From positions 1,612,001-1,676,000 of the forward strand of contig CP082844.1 in NCBI GenBank assembly GCA_019930625.1: DNA of 64,000 nt. The letters are read 5' to 3'. The notes under the pieces are model-generated. The model was not told the origin of the DNA. It made no database searches and worked only from the letters and a program-made list of their open reading frames with translations. A program made the translations under genes and the position numbers. The first letter of the stretch is position 1; every line of letters starts with the position of its first letter. Positions 1 to 9,600 of the stretch are shown one piece after another. The stretch comes from Nocardia asteroides (GTDB lineage Bacteria; Actinomycetota; Actinomycetes; Mycobacteriales; Mycobacteriaceae).

Positions 1-185
1 AGACCGCGATGACCGCAGCCATCCCGCTGGCCACCCGGGAGGCGGGCCGGCTGATGAGTTCGCTGCTGCAGGGCGGTCAGACCGTCGACGTCGCCGAGAC
101 CATCGCCTACTTCGCGAGCCCGGCTTCCAACGCGGTGACCGGCAACGTGGTGCGGGTCTGCGGGCAGAGCCTGATCGGAGCATGA
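1..185 (+). CDS. fabG4: 3-oxoacyl-ACP reductase, C-terminal end (FabG4-like), partial
   Basis: The window opens inside this gene; the last 60 codons are read in the frame starting at base 3 and end at TGA 183-185. The visible end contains a [18 protein letters not shown] stretch followed by [10 protein letters not shown], the usual C-terminus of the long mycobacterial-type FabG4 short-chain reductase, which reduces 3-oxoacyl thioesters. The stop overlaps the start of the downstream MaoC dehydratase (ATGATGA), so reductase and dehydratase are translationally coupled, as in the M. tuberculosis fabG4-htdX pair. The catalytic and cofactor motifs lie outside the window. Confidence 0.85.
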   Translation, partial: TAMTAAIPLATREAGRLMSSLLQGGQTVDVAETIAYFASPASNAVTGNVVRVCGQSLIGA

Positions 186-1072
186 TGACCCAGGCGCAGG
201 CAGGCCGAGAGAAGACGCAGGTGATCGCCCTCACCGAACCGCCGAAGAACAGCCGCCTGTTCGCGAAGGCCGCACTCGGTGCGGTGCCGCTGCTCTCGGC
301 GCGCAAGCCGACGCTGCCGGACCGGGCCGTGCAGCTCGAGGGCCTGCGGGTGGATCCGGATCATCTGGCCGCCTATTGCCGGGCTACCGGTCTTCGGTTC
401 GGCGACGCGCTGCCGCTGACCTATCCGTTCATCCTGACCTTCCCGCTGGCGATGCAGCTGGTGGTGGCGCGGGATTTCCCGTTCGTGGCGGTGGGCGCGG
501 TGCACGCGCAGAACGTCATCGAGCGCACCCGGGACATCTCGGTGAGCGAGCCGCTGGACATCCGCACGCACATCGAGAACCTTCGCGAGCACCCGAAGGG
601 GCTGCTCGTCGACGCGATCAGCGATGTGAAGGTGGGGCGGGAACTGGTGTGGCACCAGGTCACCACGTTCCTGCACCAGCAGCGCACCTCGCTGTCGGGC
701 GGGCCGAAGCAGGAGCCGAAGCCCGACGAGGTCCCGCCGCCGCCGCTGCGCACGTTGCGGGTGGATCAGAAGACGATCACCCGCTACGCCGCCGCGTCCG
801 GTGACCACAACCCGATCCACACCTCGGCGTTGGGCGCCAAGGCGTTCGGCTTCCCGAGGTCGATCGCCCACGGCATGTGGTCGGCCGCGGCCATCCTCGG
901 CGCCGTCGAGGGGCGCATCCCGGAACACACCACGTACTCGGTCAAGTTCGGTAAGCCGATTCTGCTGCCTTCCACCGTCAACGTGTATGCCGACCAGGCC
1001 GAAGGTGGTTGGGATCTGGCACTGCGCCACCCGAAGAAGGGATACCCGCATCTGACGGCGACCCTGCGCTGA
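182..1072 (+). CDS. htdX: MaoC-family (R)-hydroxyacyl thioester dehydratase (HtdX-like)
   Basis: Protein of 296 aa with a double hot-dog layout. The C-terminal half carries the hydratase-2 motif: Asp208 and His213 in SGDHNPIHT, followed by [11 protein letters not shown]. Such enzymes dehydrate (3R)-hydroxyacyl thioesters in fatty acid metabolism or elongation. The start overlaps the fabG4 stop, giving a reductase-dehydratase operon. Two adjacent starts are possible (ATG 182 or ATG 185), differing by one residue. A strong convergent hairpin follows the stop. Family assignment is firm; the exact chain-length role is inferred from synteny with Rv0241c. Confidence 0.9.
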   Translation: MMTQAQAGREKTQVIALTEPPKNSRLFAKAALGAVPLLSARKPTLPDRAVQLEGLRVDPDHLAAYCRATGLRFGDALPLTYPFILTFPLAMQLVVARDFPFVAVGAVHAQNVIERTRDISVSEPLDIRTHIENLREHPKGLLVDAISDVKVGRELVWHQVTTFLHQQRTSLSGGPKQEPKPDEVPPPPLRTLRVDQKTITRYAAASGDHNPIHTSALGAKAFGFPRSIAHGMWSAAAILGAVEGRIPEHTTYSVKFGKPILLPSTVNVYADQAEGGWDLALRHPKKGYPHLTATLR

Positions 1073-1081
1073 ACGATCCGC

Positions 1082-1121
1082 TGAGCCGCATCCCGATCTG
1101 GGTGAATCGGGATGCGGCTCA
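1082..1121. terminator. Bidirectional intrinsic terminator hairpin
   Basis: Perfect 16-bp inverted repeat (1082-1097 and 1106-1121, TGAGCCGCATCCCGAT and its complement) around an 8-base loop. It sits between the convergent htdX and DUF5685 genes. There is no long T run on either side, as is common in high-GC actinobacteria. Confidence 0.8.
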
Positions 1122-1150
1122 GTGCGTTCGGCGAGCTCTGCGGGTGCGGA

Positions 1151-2410
1151 TCAGCAGTCGCAATTGCAGTTGCAGCAGCCGCAGTCACCGCAATTGCAGC
1201 AGCCGCAGTCACATTCGCCGCAATCGCCGCAGTCGCAATTCTTGATCCAGGCGTCCTTGCGTTCGCCGGTGCACGGCTGAGTGTGGTCGGCGCAGCACGC
1301 GTACCCGGTGCAGTAGCCGCCCAGGATGAGCGCGAGGGATTCGCCGACGCCCGGACGACGGGTCGGCGGACGGCTCCCGGTTCCCGGTACGCGGGCGCGA
1401 ACCTCGGCGCGCGGCGAGCCTTCGGTATCGGGCGACGCCGAGCAGGTGTGGGCGGCGAAGGTCCCCAGACCGTGACCGAGCCGCCGCAGCACCGCGGTCA
1501 GCGGGTCCAGCAGCATCCAGCGGACGGTGGGCACCCGGCTCAGCTCGGCCGCCGCGACGGCCGCGCGCAGGCGCGAATTCGATTGCCGCAGCAGGTCGTA
1601 GGCCTCGGGCACGGTGATGCCGGTGATCGCGAGGGGGTTGAAGCGATCATGGGTGGCGTCGTCGTCGTAGTCGGCGACGGCATCGGCCAGATGCGCGATC
1701 CGGCCGAACTCCCACCCTGCCTGCCGCAACGCATCGATATTGCCCGGGCGGTCGGCCAGCACGGCGGTGTGCGCGAAGAACGACGAGGCGCACAGCTGGG
1801 TCGGCGCGGTCAAGCGGTCGAGCGGATCGGCCGACGGCCCCATCGCCGAGCGCCAATGCGGCGAAGCGGCAAGCGATTCCGGCTCGAACCCGGCCGACCC
1901 CGCCCTGCCCGAACCGCCCACCGCGACTTTCGCCTCCTGCTCCAGTCGCACCTGCGCGTTCAGCGCCGCGACGAGCGGTTCGACGTCGAGACCGATCCGC
2001 TCCGCGCCCGCGCGGGCCTCCCGGTCCCAGCGCGTCGCGGCTTTCGCCAGCGGCGCGCGGGCGAGCGCGGCAACCTCGCCGTCGTCCACGTGGTCGCGAA
2101 TCTTGGCCGCCGCCAACAGTAGTGAGGCGGTGGTGGCGAGCTGAACGCCGGGCGAATCGGCGGTGGCCACCGACGCGCGGCGCATTCCCCGCAGCGGACA
2201 CGGCGCCGCGGTGGTGCGTGCCGACGAACCGGACTGCGCCTCGGTGAGCATGCTCAGCACCAGCGCGTCCTTGTTGGTGGTGGCGCGGGCGAGCTGACCG
2301 TGCCCGTCCCGCAGCCCGAGACACAAACCGCACAGATGCGCACGCCACTCGGCCGCATCGATTCCGTACTTCTGAGCGCCGTGCGCACACGGCCTGAGCA
2401 ACCCGAACAC
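1151..2410 (-). CDS. DUF5685 family protein with Cys-rich metallothionein-like tail
   Basis: Protein of 419 aa starting at GTG 2410, with GGGGCGGAA upstream as a ribosome site. The N-terminus has conserved-looking cysteines (MFGLLRPC, then HLCGLCLGLRD), followed by a mostly helical middle. The last 30 residues are almost pure Cys/Gly/Asp/Asn with 14 cysteines, preceded by four more in GYCTGYACC and QPC. The tail is encoded partly by a 24-bp tandem repeat (1170-1188 and 1194-1212). I recognise the family as DUF5685, whose function is unknown. The tail suggests metal or iron-sulfur binding, but this is inference. It is transcribed away from htdX. Confidence 0.8.
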   Translation of the reverse strand: MFGLLRPCAHGAQKYGIDAAEWRAHLCGLCLGLRDGHGQLARATTNKDALVLSMLTEAQSGSSARTTAAPCPLRGMRRASVATADSPGVQLATTASLLLAAAKIRDHVDDGEVAALARAPLAKAATRWDREARAGAERIGLDVEPLVAALNAQVRLEQEAKVAVGGSGRAGSAGFEPESLAASPHWRSAMGPSADPLDRLTAPTQLCASSFFAHTAVLADRPGNIDALRQAGWEFGRIAHLADAVADYDDDATHDRFNPLAITGITVPEAYDLLRQSNSRLRAAVAAAELSRVPTVRWMLLDPLTAVLRRLGHGLGTFAAHTCSASPDTEGSPRAEVRARVPGTGSRPPTRRPGVGESLALILGGYCTGYACCADHTQPCTGERKDAWIKNCDCGDCGECDCGCCNCGDCGCCNCNCDC

Positions 2411-2520
2411 TTCCGCCCCGTTTCTCCCGGCTCGATCGAATGAGCCGGTCCGCGTTTTGCGAACTCACGCACTGTGGCAGGAGGGAGGCGCGGAAGCAAC
2501 CAGGGTGGGAAAAAGGCGGG

Positions 2521-3120
2521 CTACTCGGTCTTCTTCCGGCCCGCCAGGCCGCGCCAGGCCAAGTCGTCCAGCAGGTCGACCGCCTCGGCGACTTCGATGC
2601 GGCCACTGGCCAGCCGGTCGGCGATGGCCTCGCCCGCGCCGATCACCGCGACCGCGACAACGTCGAAGTTCGTCCCCGGTTCGGCGTGCTTGGCGCTGGA
2701 CTCCAGCAGTTTGGCGGTCAGCTCGATGACGCGTTCGCGCGCGTTCTCGATCTCCGAGGCGAACGCCTGCTGGCCGATGGCCTGCCGGTAGAGCACCTGC
2801 CAGGAGCGCCGGTTGCGGTCGACGAAACCGAGGAAGCCCTCCAGCGCGGTGCGCACCTGCTCGTGTGGTGTCAACAACGGGTTGCCCGCGGGCGCGACCG
2901 ATTCGATGAACCGCAGCCCCTCCCGCTGGATGCAGGCACGGAATAGCTCGTCCTTGGAGCCGTAGTACAGATAGAGCATCGGCTTGGAGATCTTCGCCTC
3001 GGCGGCGATCGCGTCCATCGACGTGTCGTGGAAGCCTTTACGCGAGAAGACCTCCACGGCGGCGTCGAGCATCTGCTGCTCGCGTACAGCCCGCGGAAGT
3101 CGCTTCGTACCGCCCGCCAT
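2521..3120 (-). CDS. TetR family transcriptional regulator
   Basis: Protein of 199 aa. The N-terminal HTH (REQQMLDAAVEVFSRKGFHDTSMDAIAAEAKISKPMLYLYYGSKDELF) is a textbook TetR domain; the rest is a ligand-binding helical domain. ATG 3120 is preferred over the upstream GTG 3135 because AGGAG lies five bases before it. It occupies the same place next to lpqI as Rv0238 in M. tuberculosis. A dyad (TTAC-N6-GTAA, 3152-3165) upstream is a likely autoregulatory site. Ligand unknown. Confidence 0.92.
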   Translation of the reverse strand: MAGGTKRLPRAVREQQMLDAAVEVFSRKGFHDTSMDAIAAEAKISKPMLYLYYGSKDELFRACIQREGLRFIESVAPAGNPLLTPHEQVRTALEGFLGFVDRNRRSWQVLYRQAIGQQAFASEIENARERVIELTAKLLESSAKHAEPGTNFDVVAVAVIGAGEAIADRLASGRIEVAEAVDLLDDLAWRGLAGRKKTE

Positions 3121-3151
3121 CAACACTCCTACCACAGGTGAATCTCATATA

Positions 3152-3165
3152 TTACTCCAAGGTAA
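3152..3165. promoter_or_regulatory. Candidate TetR operator
   Basis: TTAC-N6-GTAA inverted repeat in an AT-rich patch 32-45 bases upstream of the TetR start. Its position suits autoregulation. Short half-sites make it only moderately convincing. Confidence 0.4.
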
Positions 3166-3218
3166 GTTCCGGCGGTCCGATTTGCTCACCAGTCGCCCGA
3201 CTCGGCCGTGCGGCGCGC

Positions 3219-4379
3219 TCAGCAGCGCGGCAGCGCACCCTTGAACGCGGCCATGCGCAACACCGAGGCATCCACCTGCGCCATCGGCAGGCGCCCGCTC
3301 GACACGGCCTGCTCCAGCCGGTCGAGCACCTGAGGCACCGCATCGGTGGTGATCCACAGGGCATTGTCCGCGCCGGCGAGCAGCGCGGCTTCGACGGCGT
3401 CTTCGATCGACATCCGGCTGGTGATCGCCGCCATGCCGCCGAGATCGTCGGTGAAGATCGGTCCCTGGAACGCGGCGGCGCCGTAACCGGTGCCCTCGCG
3501 CAGCAAACGCATCGTTTCCGGGCTGATGCTGGCGGGGACGTCCGGTGTGGTCAGTCCGGGCACGTCCAAGTGACCGACCATGACGGCGGCGCCCGAACCG
3601 ACCAGGTCGCGGAACGGCGCCAAGTCCACCGTCTGCATCTGCTCCAGCGGCGGGGTGCGCACCGCGCCGGTGTGCGAGTCGCCCGAGGCGGAACCGTGGC
3701 CGGGGAAGTGCTTCATCACCGTGCCGACGCCGACCTCGCGCATAGCCCGGACGTAGGCGTCCGCGTAGCGGGTGACCACCGCCGGATCGTCGGAGAAGGA
3801 GCGGTCGCCGATGACCGTGTCGTCGGGCTGGGAGCTGACGTCGACATCGGGGGCGAAGTTCACCGTCACGCCGAGGTCCTTCAGCGCCCGACCCCTGGCC
3901 AGCGTCGCGCTGTAGTACTGCTCGGGACTCATGGTCTGGGCCGTCTCCCGCGCCGACGGAGCCGGGCCGATCAGGTCGCGCACCCGCGAGACGCGGCCGC
4001 CTTCCTCATCGATGGTGACCATCAGCGGTACCTTGGCGGCCTGTGTCACCTGCGTGATCTGCCCGGAACCGAGCAGCGCCTCGTCGGTCCAGCCGCCCAC
4101 GAAGATGCCGCCGATCTGCTCATCGCGCACCACGCCGGTGGCATCGGCGGCGCCGGTGACGCCGACGGTCAGCAACTGGGCGAGTTTCCCGCGGGTGGTG
4201 AACTGCGCGAGGTATCCGGCGTTGCAGTCCGGGGGCGCCGAGCCGGTGGCCGGGATCGCTGCGGTGGTCGCTTCCGGCGTGGTGGTGCTCGACGAGGCCG
4301 ACTCGGTGGAGCCGCCGTTCGAGCAGGCGGTCGCGACGGCGGCGAGAACGGCGAGGACGAGCAGAGGCGTCTTCCGCAT
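3219..4379 (-). CDS. lpqI: Beta-N-acetylglucosaminidase lipoprotein LpqI (GH3)
   Basis: Protein of 386 aa. The N-terminus MRKTPLLVLAVLAAVATAC is a lipoprotein signal with the lipidated Cys at 19, followed by a Ser/Thr-rich linker. The GH3/NagZ core shows IDEEGGRVSR (123-132), KHFPGHG (223-229) with the downstream Asp-His of SGDSH, and FTDDLGG. These enzymes remove N-acetylglucosamine from muropeptides during cell-wall recycling. The frame stays open upstream for 116 codons, but the signal peptide and a TACGGT -10 box eight bases before ATG 4379 fix the start. Synteny with Rv0237 supports the name. Confidence 0.93.
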   Translation of the reverse strand: MRKTPLLVLAVLAAVATACSNGGSTESASSSTTTPEATTAAIPATGSAPPDCNAGYLAQFTTRGKLAQLLTVGVTGAADATGVVRDEQIGGIFVGGWTDEALLGSGQITQVTQAAKVPLMVTIDEEGGRVSRVRDLIGPAPSARETAQTMSPEQYYSATLARGRALKDLGVTVNFAPDVDVSSQPDDTVIGDRSFSDDPAVVTRYADAYVRAMREVGVGTVMKHFPGHGSASGDSHTGAVRTPPLEQMQTVDLAPFRDLVGSGAAVMVGHLDVPGLTTPDVPASISPETMRLLREGTGYGAAAFQGPIFTDDLGGMAAITSRMSIEDAVEAALLAGADNALWITTDAVPQVLDRLEQAVSSGRLPMAQVDASVLRMAAFKGALPRC

Positions 4380-4387
4380 AGAGGCCA

Positions 4388-4393
4388 ACCGTA
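4388..4393 (-). promoter_or_regulatory. -10 box of lpqI, predicted leaderless
   Basis: TACGGT on the minus strand, eight bases before ATG 4379. No Shine-Dalgarno lies in between, so the transcript probably starts at or next to the start codon. Confidence 0.5.
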
Positions 4394-4704
4394 CTCGTCG
4401 CGAGGTGCGCGACCGCAGTCGCTCCAGCCCTACCGGGCAGGTAACTCGCGCGCGGCACCGAATGGCCGTCCCGGCGCGGGGCCGCCTCGGAGCGATTTCG
4501 TGTCGCCGCCCTCCGGCAGCGCGCCGGCGCCGGCCGCGCGCCGCCTGCCGTCGCTCACGCCCGGACGGGATACACCGGACATCACCGCGGCCGGGTTGGT
4601 CGCGGCCCGCGTTCTCGCAGGTGGAAGCCGGAAAACGAGCCGGTTGACGCGCGCCGCCGAGGGTAACCTCATGGTGTCGGCATGCGCCTGCCCAGGAGGT
4701 CATC

Positions 4705-5193
4705 GTGCCCTGCGATCTGATGCTCATCGCCTACGACGGCTCGGAGAACGCCAAACGCGCCGTCCAATACGCCGGGCGATTCCTCAGCGCGAATAGAGCC
4801 ATCGTGCTGACCGCCTGGGAGCCCATGGTGCGTCAAGCCGCTCGCCTGTCCGGGCTTTCGGGCGTCATGCAACCGGAATGGGTGCCCGACGACCAGCTCG
4901 AGGACATCGCCTACGTCGACGCGCGCGCCACCAACGCCGAGGGCGTGCGGCTGGCCGAGTCGGCGGGACTGAACGCCGAGGCGCGCACCGCCGAATGCAC
5001 CACGACCATCTGGAACGCCATCGTCGATTGCGCCGACGAGCTGGACGTCGACATCATCGTCGCAGGCACCCGTGGCGCCACCGGGATTCGCGCGCTCCTG
5101 CACAGCAGCGTCGCCGACGCCGTCCTCAAGCACTGCCACCGCCCCGTTCTACTGGTCCCACCGGGCAAGAACTCCCCGGCCGCGCACGCGTGA
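4705..5193 (+). CDS. Universal stress protein, UspA domain
   Basis: Protein of 162 aa from GTG 4705, with AGGAGGT (4694-4700) just upstream. Single Usp domain: the N-terminal strand DLMLIAYDGSENAKRAVQYA and the C-terminal ATP loop GTRGATG...HSSVADAVLKHCHRPVLLVP. The usual G-x2-G-x9-G-S/T signature has Ser in place of the third Gly (HSS), so nucleotide binding may be altered. A possible -10 (TAACCT, 4664-4669) precedes a short leader. It is divergent from lpqI; the 4380-4704 gap holds no other gene I can support. Confidence 0.9.
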   Translation: MPCDLMLIAYDGSENAKRAVQYAGRFLSANRAIVLTAWEPMVRQAARLSGLSGVMQPEWVPDDQLEDIAYVDARATNAEGVRLAESAGLNAEARTAECTTTIWNAIVDCADELDVDIIVAGTRGATGIRALLHSSVADAVLKHCHRPVLLVPPGKNSPAAHA

Positions 5194-5234
5194 GATCTGG
5201 ATCGCTCCAGCGCGATGGGGCGCGTCGACGGGGT

Positions 5235-5240
5235 TAGGTT
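5235..5240 (+). promoter_or_regulatory. -10 box of isochorismate synthase gene, predicted leaderless
   Basis: TAGGTT ends six bases before ATG 5247 and no ribosome site is visible. Confidence 0.5.
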
Positions 5241-5246
5241 GGGGTC

Positions 5247-6341
5247 ATGGATGGGTTCCTGCTTGCTCGGGCCGACGGAGTTGTTCGGGGTCATGGGAGC
5301 CGCGTCTTCTTCGACGACGCGCGAAAAGCGCGGGCAGCGCTGCGGGAGGGCCGCGCGGAGCTGGTCGTCGGTGCGTTGCCCTTCGATCCACGCAAGCCCG
5401 CCGCGCTGTGTGTGCCGGAGCACGCCGAGCACACGGCGGGTCCCTGGCGGCCCGCCGCGCTGCCGGATCTGCCCGACGTGCGAGTGGTGGCCGAGATACC
5501 GAGCCCGGCCGAGCACGTGGCGCGCGTGACGAAGCTGGTCGAGCAGCTCAACGATCCCGCGCAACCACTCCGCAAAGTGGTCGCGGCGCGTTCGGTGCTG
5601 GCCGAGGCGCGTTCGGCGCTCGACCCGGAAGTCGTCGCCGGGCACCTGCTGACCAGGCATCCGCACGCGAACGTCTTCGCGGTCGACCTGACGCCCGCCG
5701 GACGCCCCGGCGCCACCCTGGTGGGGGCGACGCCGGAGGTGCTGATCGCTCGGCAGGGCGACATCGTGACGCTGCGCCCGCTCGCGGGCACCTCGCCGCG
5801 GCTGCCCGACCCGGATGCCGATGCCGCCCAGGCCCGGGAATTGCTGACCAGCACCAAGAATCGCGACGAGCACGCGTTCGTGATCGACTGGATCCGGGCG
5901 CGGCTCGGCCCGATCTGCGCCGAACTGTCGATTCCCGACACACCGGAGCTGGTCAGCACCCATGAGGTGTGGCACTTGGCGACGCCGATCACCGGCCGCC
6001 TGAGCGACGCCACGATCACCGCACTCGAGTTGGCGCTGCTGCTGCACCCGACGCCCGCGGTCTGCGGCACCCCCACCGATCTGGCTCTGGACACAATCAC
6101 GCAGATCGAGGAAGACCGCGGGTTCTACGGCGGCGCTGTCGGCTGGTGCGACGCGGACGGCGACGGCGCCTGGGTGGTCGCGATCCGCTGTGCGGAACTC
6201 TCGGCCGACGGCCGTACCGTGCGGGCGCACGCGGGCGGCGGCATCGTCGCGGCCTCCGACCCGCAGGCGGAACTCGACGAGACGACCGCGAAACTGCGCA
6301 CCCTCCTCGACGCGCTGCACTGCGCTCTGCCCTCGCGCTGA
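5247..6341 (+). CDS. entC: Isochorismate synthase (EntC/MenF type)
   Basis: Protein of 364 aa of the chorismate-binding family. Diagnostic C-terminal motifs are present: CGTPTDLALDTITQIEEDRGFYGG, the AIRCAEL strand, AGGGIVAASDPQAELDET and the basic VVAARS/STKNRDEH regions of the active site. It converts chorismate to isochorismate for menaquinone or for salicylate-based siderophores. Length matches M. tuberculosis EntC (about 370 aa). The gene stands alone here, between a stress protein and the aftD unit, so the neighbourhood does not decide the pathway. Start ATG 5247 fits a leaderless promoter. Confidence 0.88.
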   Translation: MDGFLLARADGVVRGHGSRVFFDDARKARAALREGRAELVVGALPFDPRKPAALCVPEHAEHTAGPWRPAALPDLPDVRVVAEIPSPAEHVARVTKLVEQLNDPAQPLRKVVAARSVLAEARSALDPEVVAGHLLTRHPHANVFAVDLTPAGRPGATLVGATPEVLIARQGDIVTLRPLAGTSPRLPDPDADAAQARELLTSTKNRDEHAFVIDWIRARLGPICAELSIPDTPELVSTHEVWHLATPITGRLSDATITALELALLLHPTPAVCGTPTDLALDTITQIEEDRGFYGGAVGWCDADGDGAWVVAIRCAELSADGRTVRAHAGGGIVAASDPQAELDETTAKLRTLLDALHCALPSR

Positions 6342-6466
6342 AGCGCCCGATCGGGACCGTCCGGCAGCAGCGTGCCGAGCTGCTCGGTGCGCTCCAGGCG
6401 GCGGTCCGCCGGACAAGCCGCCGGAGATTCGGCGGCCTGAACGCATACAAATACCGGACGCCCTGC

Positions 6467-6472
6467 TAGGTT
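6467..6472 (+). promoter_or_regulatory. Candidate -10 box for the DUF2613-aftD unit
   Basis: TAGGTT lies about 40 bases before ATG 6513, leaving a short leader that contains GGAG close to the start. Confidence 0.4.
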
Positions 6473-6512
6473 GACCGGGAACGTGCCTGCATCGACGTAT
6501 TGGAGTGCCGCG

Positions 6513-6683
6513 ATGAAGTTTGCTGTCCCTGGTGTTGCGAGTGCCGTCGCGGGCGCCGTGCTGGGCGTTATCGGTGTCTTCCTGATCACCATGGCGATCC
6601 AGCAGAACACGCGACCGGACATCGACCGCAGCGGCGACAAGGACTCCTCGCTGCTGAACAACGTTGAGTACGGCAGCCGCTGA
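6513..6683 (+). CDS. DUF2613 small membrane/secreted protein
   Basis: Protein of 56 aa: MKFAVPGVASAVAGAVLG followed by IGVFLITMAIQQNTRP, a single N-terminal hydrophobic segment and a short polar tail. It corresponds to the small DUF2613 protein (Rv0236A) that always precedes aftD in mycobacteria. GGAG upstream supports ATG 6513. Its end overlaps the start of aftD by 20 bases, so the two are probably coupled and may act together at the membrane. Biochemical function unknown. Confidence 0.82.
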   Translation: MKFAVPGVASAVAGAVLGVIGVFLITMAIQQNTRPDIDRSGDKDSSLLNNVEYGSR

Positions 6684-9600
6684 CCCGCTGACCTCCGCTT
6701 CACCCGCCGACTCGCTCGGATCGCCCGTGGCGCCGGGGCAGCACAGCACCGCGCCGCTGGGCAGACGTTGGTTCGCCGCGACCGTCGTCGCGGCGTTCCT
6801 GCTGACCTTCGCGCAGGCGCCCGGCCTCACGGTCGCCGACACGAAATACGACCTGGCGCAGAATCCGCTCGGCTTTCTCGCACGCGCGAGCCATCTGTGG
6901 AGTAGCCAGGCGCCGATGGGCCAGGTGCAGAACCAGGCCTACGGATACTTCTTCCCGCACGGTGCGTTCTTCTCGCTCGGCCATGTGCTGAACGTGCCCG
7001 CCTGGGTGACGCAGCGGATCTGGTGGGCGCTGCTGCTGCTCGCTGGATTCTGGGGGATCGTCCGCCTCTGCGAAACGCTGGGCATCGGGACGCGCGGGTC
7101 GCGCGTCGTCGCCGCGCTCGCCTTCGCGATGTCGCCACGGGTACTGACCACCATCGGGTCGATCTCCTCGGAGACGCTGCCGATGATGCTGGCGCCGTGG
7201 GTGCTGCTGGCGCCCGCCGCGCTCGGCGTCGCCCGGCGCGACCGGCGGCGGGGCGGAGCCGCCTCGCCCGCCGGAAGCGCGCTGGCGCTGGCCTTGATGG
7301 GCTCGGTCAACGCGGTCGCGACGGTGGCCGCCTTCCTGCCCGCTCTGCTGTGGTGGGCGTCCTACCGGCCGAACCGGCGGTGGTGGCGTTTCACCGCGGC
7401 GTGGATCCCGTTGCTGGTGCTGGCCACGTTCTGGTGGGTGGTGCCGCTGCTGCTGCTCGGCAAGGTGAGCCCCCCGTTCCTGGACTACATCGAGTCCTCG
7501 GGCGTGACCACACAGTGGGCGTCGCTGGGCGAAGTGCTGCGCGGCACCGACAGTTGGACGCCGTTCGTCTCGCCGGAGCGTATCGCGGGCGCGGTGCTGG
7601 TGACCCAGCCTGCGGCGGTGCTGGCGACCGGGTTGGTCGCGGCGGCGGGCATGGCGGGCCTGGCTCTGCGGTCCATGCCGTATCGCGGCAGGCTCGTGCT
7701 GATCCTGTGTGTCGGGCTGGTCGGTATCTGCGCCGGATTCGTCGGTGAGCTGGGTGGACCGTTCGCGGAGTCGGTGCGCGTCTTCCTGGACTCCGGCGGC
7801 GCCCCGCTGCGCAACGTGCACAAGCTGGAGCCGCTGATCCGTATCCCGCTCGTGCTCGGGCTGGCTCAGCTGCTCGCCCGGGTTCCGCTGCCCGCCTCCG
7901 CGCCGCTGCCGGTCTGGCGCGGCGCGTTCGCGCACCCGGAACGGGACCGCGCGGTCGCGGTCGCGGCACTGATCCTCACCGCGCTCGCCCTGTCCACCTC
8001 ACTGGCCTGGACCGGCAGACTCGCGCCGCGCGGCGCCTACGACCACGTGCCCGCGTACTGGCAGCAGACCGCCGACTGGCTGGCGGACAACGCCGTCGAC
8101 ACCCGCGCTCTGGTGGTGCCCGGCGCTCCCTTCGGCAGCCAGGTCTGGGGACTCACCCGCGACGAACCGCTGCAAGCGCTGGCCGAAACCCCCTGGGCGG
8201 TCCGCGACGCGGTGCCGCTGAACCCGCCCGGCACCATTCGCGCGATGGATTCGGTGCAGCGGCTCATCGCCGACGGCAGGCCCTCGGCGGGGCTCGCCGC
8301 GACACTGACGGCCCAGGGCATCGGCGTCGTCGTCCTGCGTAACGACCTCGACCCGGAGACTTCCCGCTCGACCCGGCCGATACTCGCCCACCAGGCGCTC
8401 GACGGCTCGCCCGGCCTGCGCAAGGTGGCCGAGTTCGGCGATCCGATCGAATCCGTGGTGATCGCCGACGACCTGGTGGCCGACGGCGACCTGCGCCCGC
8501 CGTACCCGGCCATCGAGATCTACCGGGTGGACGCGCCGGGACCGGGCACGCCCGCCGAGGTACGAGGCGGAACCGGCGCACCGGAGGCGTTCCCCGGCGC
8601 GTACACCGTTCCGCTGGGGGACGTTCCGGTCGTCCAGGGTGGACCGGAAGTGCTCGAGCGAATGCATCGTGACCCGGGCGCCAACCGGACCCCCACCTTG
8701 CTCGCCGCCGACGCGGCCGAGGCCGGGTTGCCGATCGGCCCGGTGACCGTCACGGACACGCCGATGGATCGCGAAGCCGATTTCGGCCGGGTGGACAATC
8801 ACAACTCGGCGCTGCGCGCCCCCGACGACGCGCGCCGCACGCACAACCTGGTGCCCGATTATCCGGTGCCCGGCGCGGAACTGGTGCGCGGTGAATGGTC
8901 CGGCGCCACGATCACCGCGTCGAGTTCGGCCGCGGACGCCACCCAGCTCGGCGGAGCGGCGCCGGGCAGTTCGACCGCGGCCGTCGTCGACGGCGACCCG
9001 GCCACCGCGTGGATCAGCAACGGCATCGAACGCGCCCTCGGCCAGTGGCTCCGGCTCGATCTCGATCGCCCCATCCGAGCCGGGCAGCTCAGCATGACGA
9101 CCAGTTCGGCCGCCATCGGCGACCCGATCAAGTGGATCGAAGTGCGCACCGCGAACGGCACCGTCTCGGTCCGGGTCTCCGAACCCGGTGTGCCGGTCTC
9201 GGTTTCACTGCCCGCGGGCCGCACCGAGTGGCTGACCATCACCGCCATTCGAACCGAAGGCGGCTCCGGCGGCGGGCAATTCGGCCTCAGCGAACTCGCG
9301 CTGGACGACTATTCGCAGCGCGACGCGCCCGTGCGGGTAGACATCCGGCACCGGACCGTGGTGCCGTCGGGTCCAGCCGACGCTCGCGTGCGGGCGTGGG
9401 ATCTCGGCCAGGAATTCCCCGGCCGCAGCGCGTGTTTCGACGCGCCCGACCGGGTGCGTTGCAGCAAAGGTCTGGCCCTGGCGCCGGAGGAGCCCGGCAC
9501 GTTCCAGCGCACGCTGACCGTTCCGGAGCCGATGGCGGTCTTCCCGGAACTGACCGTCCGCACCAGGCAGGGTCCGGCCCTGGAGGCGCTGCTCACCGAC

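Noticed and set aside
1151..1273. CRISPR-like or microsatellite array
   Set aside because: The short 24-bp repeats encode Cys-rich codons in the DUF5685 gene and have no spacers.
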